Of a stretch of DNA of 64,000 nucleotides, positions 1 to 8,206 are shown one piece after another (positions within the stretch are counted from its first letter, which is position 1; each line of letters begins with the position of its first letter). The notes under the pieces are model-generated. The model did not search any database, had not been told where the DNA came from, and saw only the letters and a program-made list of their open reading frames with translations. The translations under genes were made by a program, and so were the position numbers. This stretch comes from an uncultured Prevotella sp. GTDB lineage: Bacteria; Bacteroidota; Bacteroidia; Bacteroidales; Bacteroidaceae. The stretch lies in the NCBI GenBank assembly GCA_900322035.1, contig ONYL01000002.1, forward strand, positions 1 to 64,000, in the 5' to 3' direction.

Positions 1-99
1 GTTTGGCAACTTTACGACTCTTATATCTTTTTTCTTCACGTACTGCACGAGCGTTTGGCGCGATACATGCAATATCTTTAACACTTTAGCACTCTTCAT
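1..99 (-). CDS. IS607-type/MerR-like DNA-binding protein, N-terminus only (cut by window edge)
   Basis: Reading the minus strand from the ATG at 97-99 gives 33 residues that run off the left window edge. They begin MKSAKVLKILHVSRQTL and continue to VVKLPN. The pattern is a MerR-like helix-turn-helix (AKVLKILHVSRQTLVQYVKK), as found at the start of IS607-family serine transposases and related excisionase-like proteins; the basic KKKDIRVVKLPN stretch fits the wing of such a domain. Only the first domain is visible, so a serine-recombinase domain cannot be confirmed. Alternative: a free-standing HTH or excisionase protein. Confidence 0.5.
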   Translation of the reverse strand, partial: MKSAKVLKILHVSRQTLVQYVKKKDIRVVKLPN

Positions 100-392
100 A
101 TCGCAAAGATAAGAAGAATAATTTAAAATAAGTAAATATTTCTACATAGTTTTAATGGTTTTTATTATTATATTTATTCCATCATATTTGCCAAAGAATC
201 TTTGTCGGGCAAAGATAATGAATATAATCCACAAATCCTTTGTTTTTAAGAATTTTATCATGCGGCTATGCGCAAAACCTATTACAACCATACAGGAATA
301 GCCCGTAGCCCATTTTTTCCAATCTCCGTCAAGGGCTAAGAGACGCCCGGGGACGGCATTATAATATCATAAAATACGCCAAATCATGCCGT

Positions 393-480
393 CTCCCATA
401 AGCCAGCCCATCGGATTGCATATGGGGGCCCGTGGGATTGCATATGGAGGCCAGCGGGATTGCAACTACCGCCCGGCATG
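393..480. repeat. 22-bp-period imperfect tandem array (array A, 4 units)
   Basis: Four consecutive 22-bp units start at 393, 415, 437 and 459. The units at 415 and 437 share ATTGCATATGG followed by a GCC and a GYGGG tail; the flanking units are more diverged. It lies in the gene-poor stretch between the tRNA remnant and the IS607-like start. The unit resembles those of the arrays at 24123, 38068 and 51562. Confidence 0.7.
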
Positions 481-645
481 AGTAATCACAAGAAGATAAT
501 AGTTAGGAGTTAGAAGTTATGCAATAGAGCGATACGAGAATCTCTCCCCATTACTATCCGTAGACTCGTTAGTCTCGCTATTGACCTGCTTTATTCTTGT
601 AATGATCAACAACGACTTGTCATTCACTTCACTTGTCGATAACTG

Positions 646-669
646 ACCCGCGACTGGATTTGAACCAGT
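646..669 (-). other. tRNA 3'-end remnant (T-arm plus 3' acceptor strand)
   Basis: On the minus strand, 653-669 reads ACTGGTTCAAATCCAGT, a perfect 5-bp T-stem with a TTCAAAT loop typical of tRNAs. It is followed by CGCGGGT, which would be the 3' acceptor strand. No matching 5' acceptor strand (ACCCGCG) and no believable D or anticodon arm is found in the 75 bases upstream; that space is taken by the susF-like terminator. It therefore looks like the 3' tail of a tRNA gene, as left by integration at a tRNA attachment site, rather than a working tRNA. Confidence 0.45.
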
Positions 670-693
670 TAGGTTAGTGTTATGCCCGACACA

Positions 694-727
694 CAAAAAG
701 AGGGCAGCCCACAAAGGAACTGCCCTC
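694..727 (-). terminator. Rho-independent terminator of the susCDEF-like operon
   Basis: On the minus strand GAGGGCAG (720-727) pairs with CTGCCCTC (700-707) and is followed by a run of T (695-699 on the complementary strand). It lies 34 bp beyond the stop of the susF-like gene. Confidence 0.85.
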
Positions 728-760
728 ACTTCTCATACAAAGGATGTAAGCGGTAAAAAC

Positions 761-1795
761 TTACTGTTTGGTGATCACAACTTTATTGTTGCCCTCATAG
801 GTGAGGTAGAACTGCACCTTATAGGTACCTGCCTCAGCGACGGTGAGGTTATTACCATTGTTGTATGTAAGGTTGGCATAGTCGGTACCACTATTCGTGC
901 CACCCCAAGAGATGTCCCAAGCATGGTTCATACGAATCTTGAACTCACCAGCGGCCATTTTACCAGTCCACTCCCAGCAACCATCTGCGGTGTTGTAAGT
1001 CATGTCGCCATCTACCGACCAGTTGGCATCTAAGACAGAACCAATAATGCTCATGTACTCAACCTTAGCCAACTGATAAGTTCCTGCACTAAGATCAACG
1101 TTGATACGGTAGAAGCCTGCACCCGGATCAGGAATATTGCTGCCACCGTTGTCAGCAATCTTGCCATCGCCGTTGTACTCATAGTCGTTATCCCAGTTGT
1201 CTGCATTGGGCTTGAACTTGAACTCACCATTCAAGTAGTACCAGCCTTCATATTGACCATCAAAGTTGGGTGAACGCAATGCGTGTGAGACAGTCCATCC
1301 ACTTTCTCCGCCAATCTCATAGAAGAACTCTTTAAACTGAGGAGCAACAAGGTTGACAGTAGTGGTTACATTTGCGGTACGCACGAAGCCAACCGTACCC
1401 ACCTTAATGGTATCGGTAACGACAGTGGGAATCTCATGAACAGTACCCGACAGGCCATAGAGGTTCTGAACAGCCTGCTTCAGTTCTTCGGCACTCACCA
1501 TACCATCAACGCTGGCTGGTAGCACAGTTTTGGCGCTGCCGTCTGCATTGGAAAGCGTTGCAAAAAGGCTCTGCGAAATGATTTCGTCAGTTGCCTTGGC
1601 CGTAGGCACGAAGAGCTGCACAGAGTCTGTGGTCACATTATTGAAGTCAATGGGTGTACCCGCAGTGGCCGAAAAAGCCACAGTCTTAGCATTCTCCTGT
1701 GCGGTGCTCTGAGAATCAGCCCATTCTTCGTATTCGCCGGAACTACAGCTGGCCAAAGCAGCTGCAAGTCCTAAAAACAATATACTCTTTTTCAT
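761..1795 (-). CDS. SusF/SusE-type outer-membrane glycan-binding lipoprotein
   Basis: A predicted surface lipoprotein of 344 residues, last gene of the susC-led operon. The start gives a lipoprotein signal with lipobox ending at Cys17 (AAALASC), followed by an acidic stretch (GEYEEW) of the kind that sends Bacteroidetes lipoproteins to the cell surface. The C-terminal half has two beta-rich repeats with SusE/SusF carbohydrate-module features (GWYYLNGEFKFKPN around 185-200, and WEWTGKMAAGEFKIRMNHAWDISWGG near 270-300, ending AGTYKVQFYLTYEGNNKVVITKQ). Such modules bind glycan through aromatic residues and do not cut it. It starts 54 bp after the SusE-like stop and a strong terminator follows. 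SusE and SusF proteins are known from starch systems, but the ligand here cannot be read from sequence. Confidence 0.8.
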   Translation of the reverse strand: MKKSILFLGLAAALASCSSGEYEEWADSQSTAQENAKTVAFSATAGTPIDFNNVTTDSVQLFVPTAKATDEIISQSLFATLSNADGSAKTVLPASVDGMVSAEELKQAVQNLYGLSGTVHEIPTVVTDTIKVGTVGFVRTANVTTTVNLVAPQFKEFFYEIGGESGWTVSHALRSPNFDGQYEGWYYLNGEFKFKPNADNWDNDYEYNGDGKIADNGGSNIPDPGAGFYRINVDLSAGTYQLAKVEYMSIIGSVLDANWSVDGDMTYNTADGCWEWTGKMAAGEFKIRMNHAWDISWGGTNSGTDYANLTYNNGNNLTVAEAGTYKVQFYLTYEGNNKVVITKQ

Positions 1796-1849
1796 TTTGT
1801 TCGGTTTTCAAGGCACGGCATTGGGAATGCCGTGCCAATTAAGAATTAA

Positions 1850-3031
1850 TTATTTCTCGATGAAGTTGTACTGACCCGTGATGTCGTTGAAGAGCACCTT
1901 GTAAGAACCAGCCTTAGCAGGAATGTTACTGCCACCGGCAAGACCCGTACCACGTGGGAACTCTGTAGAGCCCCAGTTGAAGTTCCAAGAGTTATCGGAA
2001 GTGAACTTCACGCCACCGTCGGCAGAAACGGTTAAGTCATATACCCAGTCGTGATTCTGTGCGCCAGCATAGGTAGAGAAGGGATTCATGCCCGTAGCAA
2101 CGGCCCAAGAATCAAAATCACCAGTAATAAACATTGTGGCGAAAATATTTACGGTACCCGTGTACTTCTCGATGCTGCACTCCAACGTCTTGGTGTTAAG
2201 CTTCACGGTATAGATACCGTTCTCAGGCACACAGATATTAGAAGAGCCACCATCGTTCCAAGAGAGCTCAATACCGCCATCTTTAGAACCAGCCTGCTCA
2301 TCCCAGCTACCCAGAACGTGTACCATCTTGAAGCCGTCTGTAGTGAGGTAACCGGTCCATGAAAGGACACCATCACCCGTCTTGGCATCATACGACTCAC
2401 CCGTGATAGGATAGAGAGGAATAACACTTGTGCCGACAGCATCCGCGGTATTCGTCCACTTGCCATCACCGATGCAACTACCAATCAGATACCAGTAGTT
2501 AGGATCAGCACTCTTCAGTCTGATATAATAAGGAGTGACTGTGAAGGAAACCGTGTTGGAATAGATGGTATCGCCTGCATAAACAGCCATACAACGAGCG
2601 TAGACCGTCTGGCTGTCAGGAACTTCGTTCACATCCCATTTCTCACAACGCTCCAGCACTGTAGCAATGTCGTTGGCCAATACCGAGGCGTTCACCACAG
2701 AGCGCAGACCGCCAGCACTGCCATAGGTAGGCACGAGGTTTCCACTTTCATCGGCCAAGGCCTGATCAACAGAAACCGTCCACTTGTTCTCGGGAGAGAA
2801 CTGCATCTCATAGTTGGCAGCCACTGGGAATCCGTAGGCAGGCTGCGACCAAGAGAAAGACAAGCTGGTGGTCGAGCGCAGGTCTACGTTGGTCTCCGAA
2901 TAGACGGGTGTGTTTAGCTTAAACGTTGTCGGAGTCTGCAGCGTAGGGTTGTTATCCCTATCGTCATCGCAGGAAGCGAAGACGGCCAGGCCGCAGAGCA
3001 GGATAGCTGATAGTTTAAATATATTTTTCAT
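1850..3031 (-). CDS. SusE-type outer-membrane glycan-binding lipoprotein
   Basis: A 393-residue predicted surface lipoprotein. The signal ends in a lipobox with Cys21 (AVFASC) and a strongly acidic CDDDRD start, which matches a surface-export signal. Residues about 35-170 form an Ig-like SusE N-terminal domain (LNTPVYSETNVDLRSTTSLSFSW ... YSNTVSFTVTPYY). Two carbohydrate-binding-type modules follow: YWYLIGSCIGDGKW ... LECSIEKY, and MFITGDFDSWA ... YKVLFNDITGQYNFIEK. It sits between the SusD-like gene (67 bp upstream) and the SusF-like gene. Expected role: holding oligosaccharide at the surface for the SusC/SusD pair. Confidence 0.85.
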   Translation of the reverse strand: MKNIFKLSAILLCGLAVFASCDDDRDNNPTLQTPTTFKLNTPVYSETNVDLRSTTSLSFSWSQPAYGFPVAANYEMQFSPENKWTVSVDQALADESGNLVPTYGSAGGLRSVVNASVLANDIATVLERCEKWDVNEVPDSQTVYARCMAVYAGDTIYSNTVSFTVTPYYIRLKSADPNYWYLIGSCIGDGKWTNTADAVGTSVIPLYPITGESYDAKTGDGVLSWTGYLTTDGFKMVHVLGSWDEQAGSKDGGIELSWNDGGSSNICVPENGIYTVKLNTKTLECSIEKYTGTVNIFATMFITGDFDSWAVATGMNPFSTYAGAQNHDWVYDLTVSADGGVKFTSDNSWNFNWGSTEFPRGTGLAGGSNIPAKAGSYKVLFNDITGQYNFIEK

Positions 3032-3098
3032 TGTCTTATCTTAATAATACTTGATTCATTAGGCAGACGGGAAGCATCCCGTCCGCCTTAATTTCATA

Positions 3099-4709
3099 TT
3101 AATATCCAGGATTCTGCGTGATAGCACCAGTCACCTGAGCTGCAGGGATGGCGAAAATGTTACGTTTAGCATCGAAGTTACGGCCATTCTTCACACCGCC
3201 CTTATAACTCCAGTTGTAGTTGTTGTTACCACCGAAGCGTCCGAAACGGATGAGGGTGGGTCGGCGAAGGCCTTCAAAGTAGAACTCACGGCTCCACTCG
3301 TCGCAGATATCGGACAGACTGTAGCCTGCTCTCTGTGAAGCGTGAGCACGAGCACGCAGCGCATTGATAGCAGCTGTTCCCTCTGCGGTTGTTGCGCCAC
3401 CGTTCATACGGGCTGTAGCCTCAGCGTAAGTGAGGTAAGCTTCAGCCACACGGAAGAGGAAAAAGTCGGTCTCTGGGAAGTTAGCATCTTTACCGACGCT
3501 GTTGTCGGTCTTGAAATTGTTGAACTTAGCCACAGCAAAACCATCAGTGAAAGTACCTTTGAAGCCATTACCATTATCTAAGGTACGTCCTAAGCCATCG
3601 AAGATAGCGCGGTCGTCGCCAGCGGCAGCCGGCATATCAGTGCAGGCCACGTTAGGAGCGTCATCGTTGGGGAAGAACTTCTCCACGAGGTCCTTGCGGG
3701 CACGGTTACCACCCCAGGTCTGACCCGTACCGTTGGTGGCGGTAGGATAAGTACCGCTGCAATCAGCATGTATGTTACCATCGAAGGTAGAAGCCATGAG
3801 GAAGAGTGAGCCTGCCCAAGAGGTTGTAGAAACACCGTCCTGATAGATACGCCATACACCTTCCTGTGCAGCGCTGGTAGAACCATTGTCACCCATGAAG
3901 AGCATCTGGTAAGCGCTCCACTTGCCAGAGCCTTTGGTGTTGAGCTTGTAAGAAGAATCCATCACCTTCTTTGCATACTCAGCAGCCTTGGCCCACTGAG
4001 CCGTGCCTGTGTAGACCTCTGCATTGAGATACAGGCGGGAAAGCAGCATCCAGCAAGCAGCCTTGTCAAGACGGCAGTAGTTGTTGAGGTCTGCGTCCGT
4101 CTTGGGCTTAGCGTCGGAGAGGTTAGGCTCGAGTTCAAGCAACTCCTTCTCAATCCAGTTGTAAGCCTCCTGACGAGTCATGCGGATAGGTTCAGACAGG
4201 GTTGTGCTGAAAGGAATGTTGCCAAAGGCATCCATCAGCATATAATATTCCAAGGCACGTACCAGACGAATCTCAGCCGTCATTGTAGCATCTTGATCGG
4301 CAAAGGTGTTGAGATACTGGTTACAGTAGCTGATACCAGTGGTCAGACGAGCGTAGTAACCATTGAGCATCGGGTGGTTGGAATCGTAAGTATTATAGCA
4401 GAACTGCTCGATACCATCGTCGCCCCAGTGGCAAATGGCCTCATCAGTAGTGAGCTCGTTGGAGTTCCAGTACTGGCGAATGAAACCAGAGGTACCGCCA
4501 TCCAAGCCATCGATATCGCAGGGATCATCACCCCGGCCGTTGCCGGCCATGGCCAGGTTGGCATAACACTTATTGAAAAGGCCGGAGGGTGTCACTTCCG
4601 TCGTCATGTTAGGATCGATCGGCTTTACATCCAAGTCGCCGGTGCAGGAGGTGAAGCCCAGGCAAGCGACGGCTGCCATTATTACGAATTTACTTATATT
4701 GGTTTTCAT
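3099..4709 (-). CDS. susD: SusD/RagB-family nutrient-binding outer-membrane lipoprotein
   Basis: A 536-residue SusD-family protein that would cap the SusC transporter and capture glycan. The lipoprotein signal ends at Cys22 (LGFTSC), followed by TGDLD. Family features include the early WNSNELTTDEAICHWGDDG segment, the helical TPR-like middle (AEIRLVRALEYYMLMDAFGNIPF, LSRLYLNAEVYTG, AAEYAKKVMDSSYKLN) and the C-terminal block FFLFRVAEAYLTYAEATAR ... EWSREFYFEGLRRPTLIRFGRF ... NIFAIPAAQV, the last being highly typical. It begins 21 bp after the susC stop, the usual tight pairing. Length is normal for the family. Confidence 0.95.
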   Translation of the reverse strand: MKTNISKFVIMAAVACLGFTSCTGDLDVKPIDPNMTTEVTPSGLFNKCYANLAMAGNGRGDDPCDIDGLDGGTSGFIRQYWNSNELTTDEAICHWGDDGIEQFCYNTYDSNHPMLNGYYARLTTGISYCNQYLNTFADQDATMTAEIRLVRALEYYMLMDAFGNIPFSTTLSEPIRMTRQEAYNWIEKELLELEPNLSDAKPKTDADLNNYCRLDKAACWMLLSRLYLNAEVYTGTAQWAKAAEYAKKVMDSSYKLNTKGSGKWSAYQMLFMGDNGSTSAAQEGVWRIYQDGVSTTSWAGSLFLMASTFDGNIHADCSGTYPTATNGTGQTWGGNRARKDLVEKFFPNDDAPNVACTDMPAAAGDDRAIFDGLGRTLDNGNGFKGTFTDGFAVAKFNNFKTDNSVGKDANFPETDFFLFRVAEAYLTYAEATARMNGGATTAEGTAAINALRARAHASQRAGYSLSDICDEWSREFYFEGLRRPTLIRFGRFGGNNNYNWSYKGGVKNGRNFDAKRNIFAIPAAQVTGAITQNPGY

Positions 4710-4730
4710 AATGATATGTCCTATGAAATT

Positions 4731-7700
4731 TTAGAAGTTAAGATTCAGACCGACGATGAGTGAGAAGGGACGCGGATAGACATTGTTGTCGTAACCATTG
4801 AACACTTCAGGATCAATACCATCGTAGTTAGTGATAGTGAACACATTAGATGCGGTCACATAAGCACGTCCGCTAATGCCATGATACTTGGCACACTTAA
4901 AGAGGTTCTCAAAGCTATAGCCCAAGGTGATGTTGTCACACTTCAGGAATGAAGCATTATGGACCCAACGGTCAGTGAGGGTAGACGATGTTTCATCAGT
5001 AGCCCAGTTGTCAGCAACAGCAGATGCTGTCTTGTTGGTCAGGAAGTTGGTAGAAGCCCACAGCGCATTGGGGCTGACATTGTGGAAGCCCTGGCTGATA
5101 GCATCGTATACATAGTTACCGAGGTTAGCACGGAGTGAGAAGCTGAAGTCCCAGTTCTTGTACTCCAGGCGTGAAGCCAAGCCCATGGTGACAGGAGCAG
5201 CAGGGCTCTTGTAGAAGTAGCGGTCGTCGTTGGTAATCTGTCCATCGCCATTACGGTCGACGACAGCACCCTCAATGGCCTTGCCATTCTTGTCATAAGC
5301 CTGCTGGAATACCCAGTAAGAGTTCATAGGATGACCCACCTGCTGGTATTCAAGGTACTTATCGGTACCAATCTTGATGCCAGTGTTGGCAACAGGAGCA
5401 CCGTCGCTGGTAGCACCCGACAAGTCTGTAATCTTATTGCTGTTGTAAGTGAAGTTGTAATCCAACGTCCAGTACCAGTCTTTCGAGCGAATGACCTTCC
5501 AACTGATAGTGGTCTCAACACCCATGTTGCGCAACGAGCCAATGTTCTGCCAAGCCTGGTTGCGGTATGCGGAAAGGGCTTTTGTAGGAGCAAAGTTGAG
5601 CAGGTCCTCAGTTTTACGATAGTACCAGTCAACGCTACCCGAGAGGCGCTGGTCAAGCAAACCCCAGTCAACACCTATATTATAGGTAGTTGTGGTCTCC
5701 CATTTCAGTTTCGGAGTGTAGTTATCGGGACGATACAAAGTACCGTCGTCTGCTGCAGGATAGAGAGTGTTCTTGTCGATGTTCTTGGTATAGGTTGGAA
5801 TCCAAGCGTAGTCATTGTTCACATCTTGCTGACCAGTCTGACCCCAGCCCAGACGGAGCTTCAAGTCGGACAGCCACTTGATATCCTTCAGATTGTTCTC
5901 TTCTTTCACTTTCCACATAAAAGCGAACGAGGGGAATACAGCCCAGTGGTCCTTGAAACGAGAAGAACCATCATCACGCACCGTAGCGGTCACATAGTAG
6001 CGGTCCATCAAGCTCCAGTTAGCACGGCCGAAGAAAGAAACCAGATAGTTCTCTGTACGATACCATTTGTAAGTCTCGTTGTAAGCCTTACCACGGAGGC
6101 TCTCGTCATTATTCGTGCCGGGATAGTAACCACGATAGTTATTGTCGGTACCCTTCCAGAAATGCTGGTACTCGTAACCGCCCATGATATCGAAGTGATT
6201 CTTAGCCTTGTCGTTAAAGTCGTGGTAGTACTGTGCATAAGCACTCAGCGAGAGGTTACGCTTAAGAATCGACTCACTTCCATGATAACCATAGTAGTTG
6301 TAGGTATTGTCAGGATAAGCAGGAGAGTTGACCGTAACCTGCTTACCTTTAGCCACATCAGCACCGAGTGTTGCGTGCAGGCGAAGATCTTCGAATCCAT
6401 GCACCTTATAGTCGATGTCAGCACTGCCGATAAACTCACGGCTGTTAGCTACATCATTGCGCTCGTTGAGCACGGCCAGTGGGTTCTTGGTGGAAAGTTC
6501 ATTCCAAGTGTACGGCCATGTGGGATCACCATAGTTACCAGCCTTCAGCCACTCGAAGTAGCCACCCAGGTTGTGCATCGTCTGTGACAGAGCACCAGCA
6601 TACACATTGGCCGTACCGTCTGCATTGTTGTAGAACGAATCGTCGGTATACCAACGTGAGGTATATTTATAAGGATCTTGCGTCGGGTCCATGTTGATGG
6701 CAGCACCCACAGCGTCGGTATTGGCAAAACGAGAGTGAGCATACATGCCCTTGGCGTTGACGTTGATGTTCAAGTGATTGTCAAGCAAAGACGGGCTCAA
6801 GGTCAGCGAACCAGTCACACGCTTGAAGTCTGAAGTCTTCAAGATACCTTGTTCATCGGTATAGCCAACAGACACACGATAAGGGAGGAAGTCACCTGCC
6901 GAACCGGACACGGTCACACCGTGATCCTGGCTGATGGAGGTGCGATAGATCAGATCCTGCCAGTCGGTATTAGCGGTACCGAGAGCGGCATAGGCATTGG
7001 AGTTCTCACCCCACTTGGACTTAATAAGCTGACGGAACTCATCGCCATCGAGCACGTCGACAGTCTTCTTCTTCCAGCCCAGCGTCATGCTGCCGTTGTA
7101 AGAAACTTTCACGCCACCCTTGTGGCCTTTCTTCGTGGTGATGATGATGACACCGTTTGAACCACGTGAACCATAGATAGCAGTGGCAGATGCATCCTTC
7201 AACACGTTGAAGCTCTCAATATCCTGTGGGTTAATGGTAGAGAGGATGTTGGCTACACCCTTGACACCATTATTATCCAAGGGTACGTTATCCACCACAA
7301 TCAGAGGGTCGTTGCTGGCATTGAGTGACGAGCCACCACGGATACGAATACTTGAGCCGCCACCAGGAGTACCACCATCGCTGGTTACCGACACGCCGGC
7401 GACCTTTCCTTCCAGCATATCCTGCGGGTTCACCACCACGCCCTTGTTCTTAGAGTCAGGGCGCAGAGCAGCCACAGAACCAGTCAAATCTGATTTCTTG
7501 GCCACACCATAACCAATCACCACAACTTCGTTAAGGTTTTGGGAGGCGTCCTGCAAGGTGATGCTCAACTGGGGAGCAGCAGCCACCTTCTGATCTTGGT
7601 ATCCGATATAGGATACGGTCAGCTGGGTGCCTTGCTTAACGCTCAGCGTGAAGTTACCGTCAAAGTCGGTAATGACGCCACCATCCTGTCCGGCTGCGCG

Positions 7701-7850
7701 GACTGTGGCACCAATGATCGGCTCGCCGGTAGCGTCCTTAACGTTACCTTTGACAGTGATGTTCTGTGCAAAGGCTGTTGCTGAAAGGAAGATCACGCAC
7801 AACAGCGCGAGCATCCTTAGAGGCATTCTAAATTTTACCTGCTTCATCAT
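4731..7850 (-). CDS. susC: SusC/RagA-family TonB-dependent outer-membrane glycan transporter
   Basis: A 1039-residue TonB-dependent transporter. Order: signal peptide about 1-28; a carboxypeptidase-regulatory-like domain about 31-105 (VKGNVKDATGEPIIGATV); the TonB-box/linker NEVVVIGYG at 107-115; a plug domain with SSIRIRGGSSLNASNDPLIVVD and the family signature VLKDASATAIYGSRGSNGVIIITTKKG; then a beta-barrel ending in an aromatic strand (FSLIVGLNLNF). It imports oligosaccharides into the periplasm using energy passed on by TonB. It is first in an operon with susD and the SusE/F-like genes and is divergent from the LacI regulator, with a LacI-type palindrome between. Substrate is inferred only from neighbours. 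Confidence 0.95.
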   Translation of the reverse strand: MMKQVKFRMPLRMLALLCVIFLSATAFAQNITVKGNVKDATGEPIIGATVRAAGQDGGVITDFDGNFTLSVKQGTQLTVSYIGYQDQKVAAAPQLSITLQDASQNLNEVVVIGYGVAKKSDLTGSVAALRPDSKNKGVVVNPQDMLEGKVAGVSVTSDGGTPGGGSSIRIRGGSSLNASNDPLIVVDNVPLDNNGVKGVANILSTINPQDIESFNVLKDASATAIYGSRGSNGVIIITTKKGHKGGVKVSYNGSMTLGWKKKTVDVLDGDEFRQLIKSKWGENSNAYAALGTANTDWQDLIYRTSISQDHGVTVSGSAGDFLPYRVSVGYTDEQGILKTSDFKRVTGSLTLSPSLLDNHLNINVNAKGMYAHSRFANTDAVGAAINMDPTQDPYKYTSRWYTDDSFYNNADGTANVYAGALSQTMHNLGGYFEWLKAGNYGDPTWPYTWNELSTKNPLAVLNERNDVANSREFIGSADIDYKVHGFEDLRLHATLGADVAKGKQVTVNSPAYPDNTYNYYGYHGSESILKRNLSLSAYAQYYHDFNDKAKNHFDIMGGYEYQHFWKGTDNNYRGYYPGTNNDESLRGKAYNETYKWYRTENYLVSFFGRANWSLMDRYYVTATVRDDGSSRFKDHWAVFPSFAFMWKVKEENNLKDIKWLSDLKLRLGWGQTGQQDVNNDYAWIPTYTKNIDKNTLYPAADDGTLYRPDNYTPKLKWETTTTYNIGVDWGLLDQRLSGSVDWYYRKTEDLLNFAPTKALSAYRNQAWQNIGSLRNMGVETTISWKVIRSKDWYWTLDYNFTYNSNKITDLSGATSDGAPVANTGIKIGTDKYLEYQQVGHPMNSYWVFQQAYDKNGKAIEGAVVDRNGDGQITNDDRYFYKSPAAPVTMGLASRLEYKNWDFSFSLRANLGNYVYDAISQGFHNVSPNALWASTNFLTNKTASAVADNWATDETSSTLTDRWVHNASFLKCDNITLGYSFENLFKCAKYHGISGRAYVTASNVFTITNYDGIDPEVFNGYDNNVYPRPFSLIVGLNLNF

Positions 7851-8016
7851 TGTACTTGTTTTTAAGAGATTTTATGTGTCATTAAGTTCAACTTTCGCTT
7901 CTACGGCCTCAACGCACGGTTCAAGGAGGGGTGCATCAAAGGCTAAGGCTATTGGTTTTCTTCCAGGTTGGGCAGGCGGCAGGTAGTCCGCTCACGAACC
8001 CGTTCTATTTCGGTTG

Positions 8017-8024
8017 CAAATTTA
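8017..8024 (-). promoter_or_regulatory. Candidate -7 element for susC
   Basis: The minus strand reads TAAATTTG, a match to the Bacteroidetes -7 form TAnnTTTG. It would give a leader of about 160 nt before the susC ATG at 7850. No good -33 TTG at the usual 19-21 bp spacing is seen, which would fit a promoter that needs an activator. Confidence 0.45.
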
Positions 8025-8078
8025 GCTTTATTTGCAACAATAAAGATTAAAATCATGAAAAATCCGTTATACAGTTAA

Positions 8079-8092
8079 TGCAAACGTTTGCA
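8079..8092. promoter_or_regulatory. Perfect 14-bp palindrome, likely LacI-family operator
   Basis: TGCAAACGTTTGCA is fully self-complementary and has the central CG typical of LacI/GalR-family operators (compare the CRE-like NNGNAAACGNTTNCNN pattern). It sits alone in the 356-bp divergent region between susC and the LacI gene. Its centre lies about 62 bp from each of the two candidate -7 boxes (8017-8024 minus, 8148-8155 plus). Confidence 0.75.
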
Positions 8093-8147
8093 CTGAATGA
8101 ATTTCACTTACACCTTATTATAATATAGGGGAAATAGAATCTTTCAC

Positions 8148-8155
8148 TACTTTTG
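8148..8155 (+). promoter_or_regulatory. Candidate -7 element for the lacI-type gene
   Basis: TACTTTTG matches TAnnTTTG. Transcription would begin near 8161, which rules out the in-frame TTG at 8153 as the translation start and supports the ATG at 8207. No clear -33 TTG. Confidence 0.5.
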
Positions 8156-8206
8156 CAACATCAAAAACTAAAAAGGCCTGACACACCAGTAACGTTGTCA
8201 ACAACG

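Noticed and set aside
646..722. Complete tRNA gene
   Set aside because: Only the T-arm and 3' acceptor strand fit; no 5' acceptor partner, and the space where the D-arm should be is occupied by a terminator.
5331..6587. Open frame of 418 codons on the plus strand
   Set aside because: Antisense to susC, with hydrophobic Val/Ile-rich composition caused by the reverse of barrel codons.
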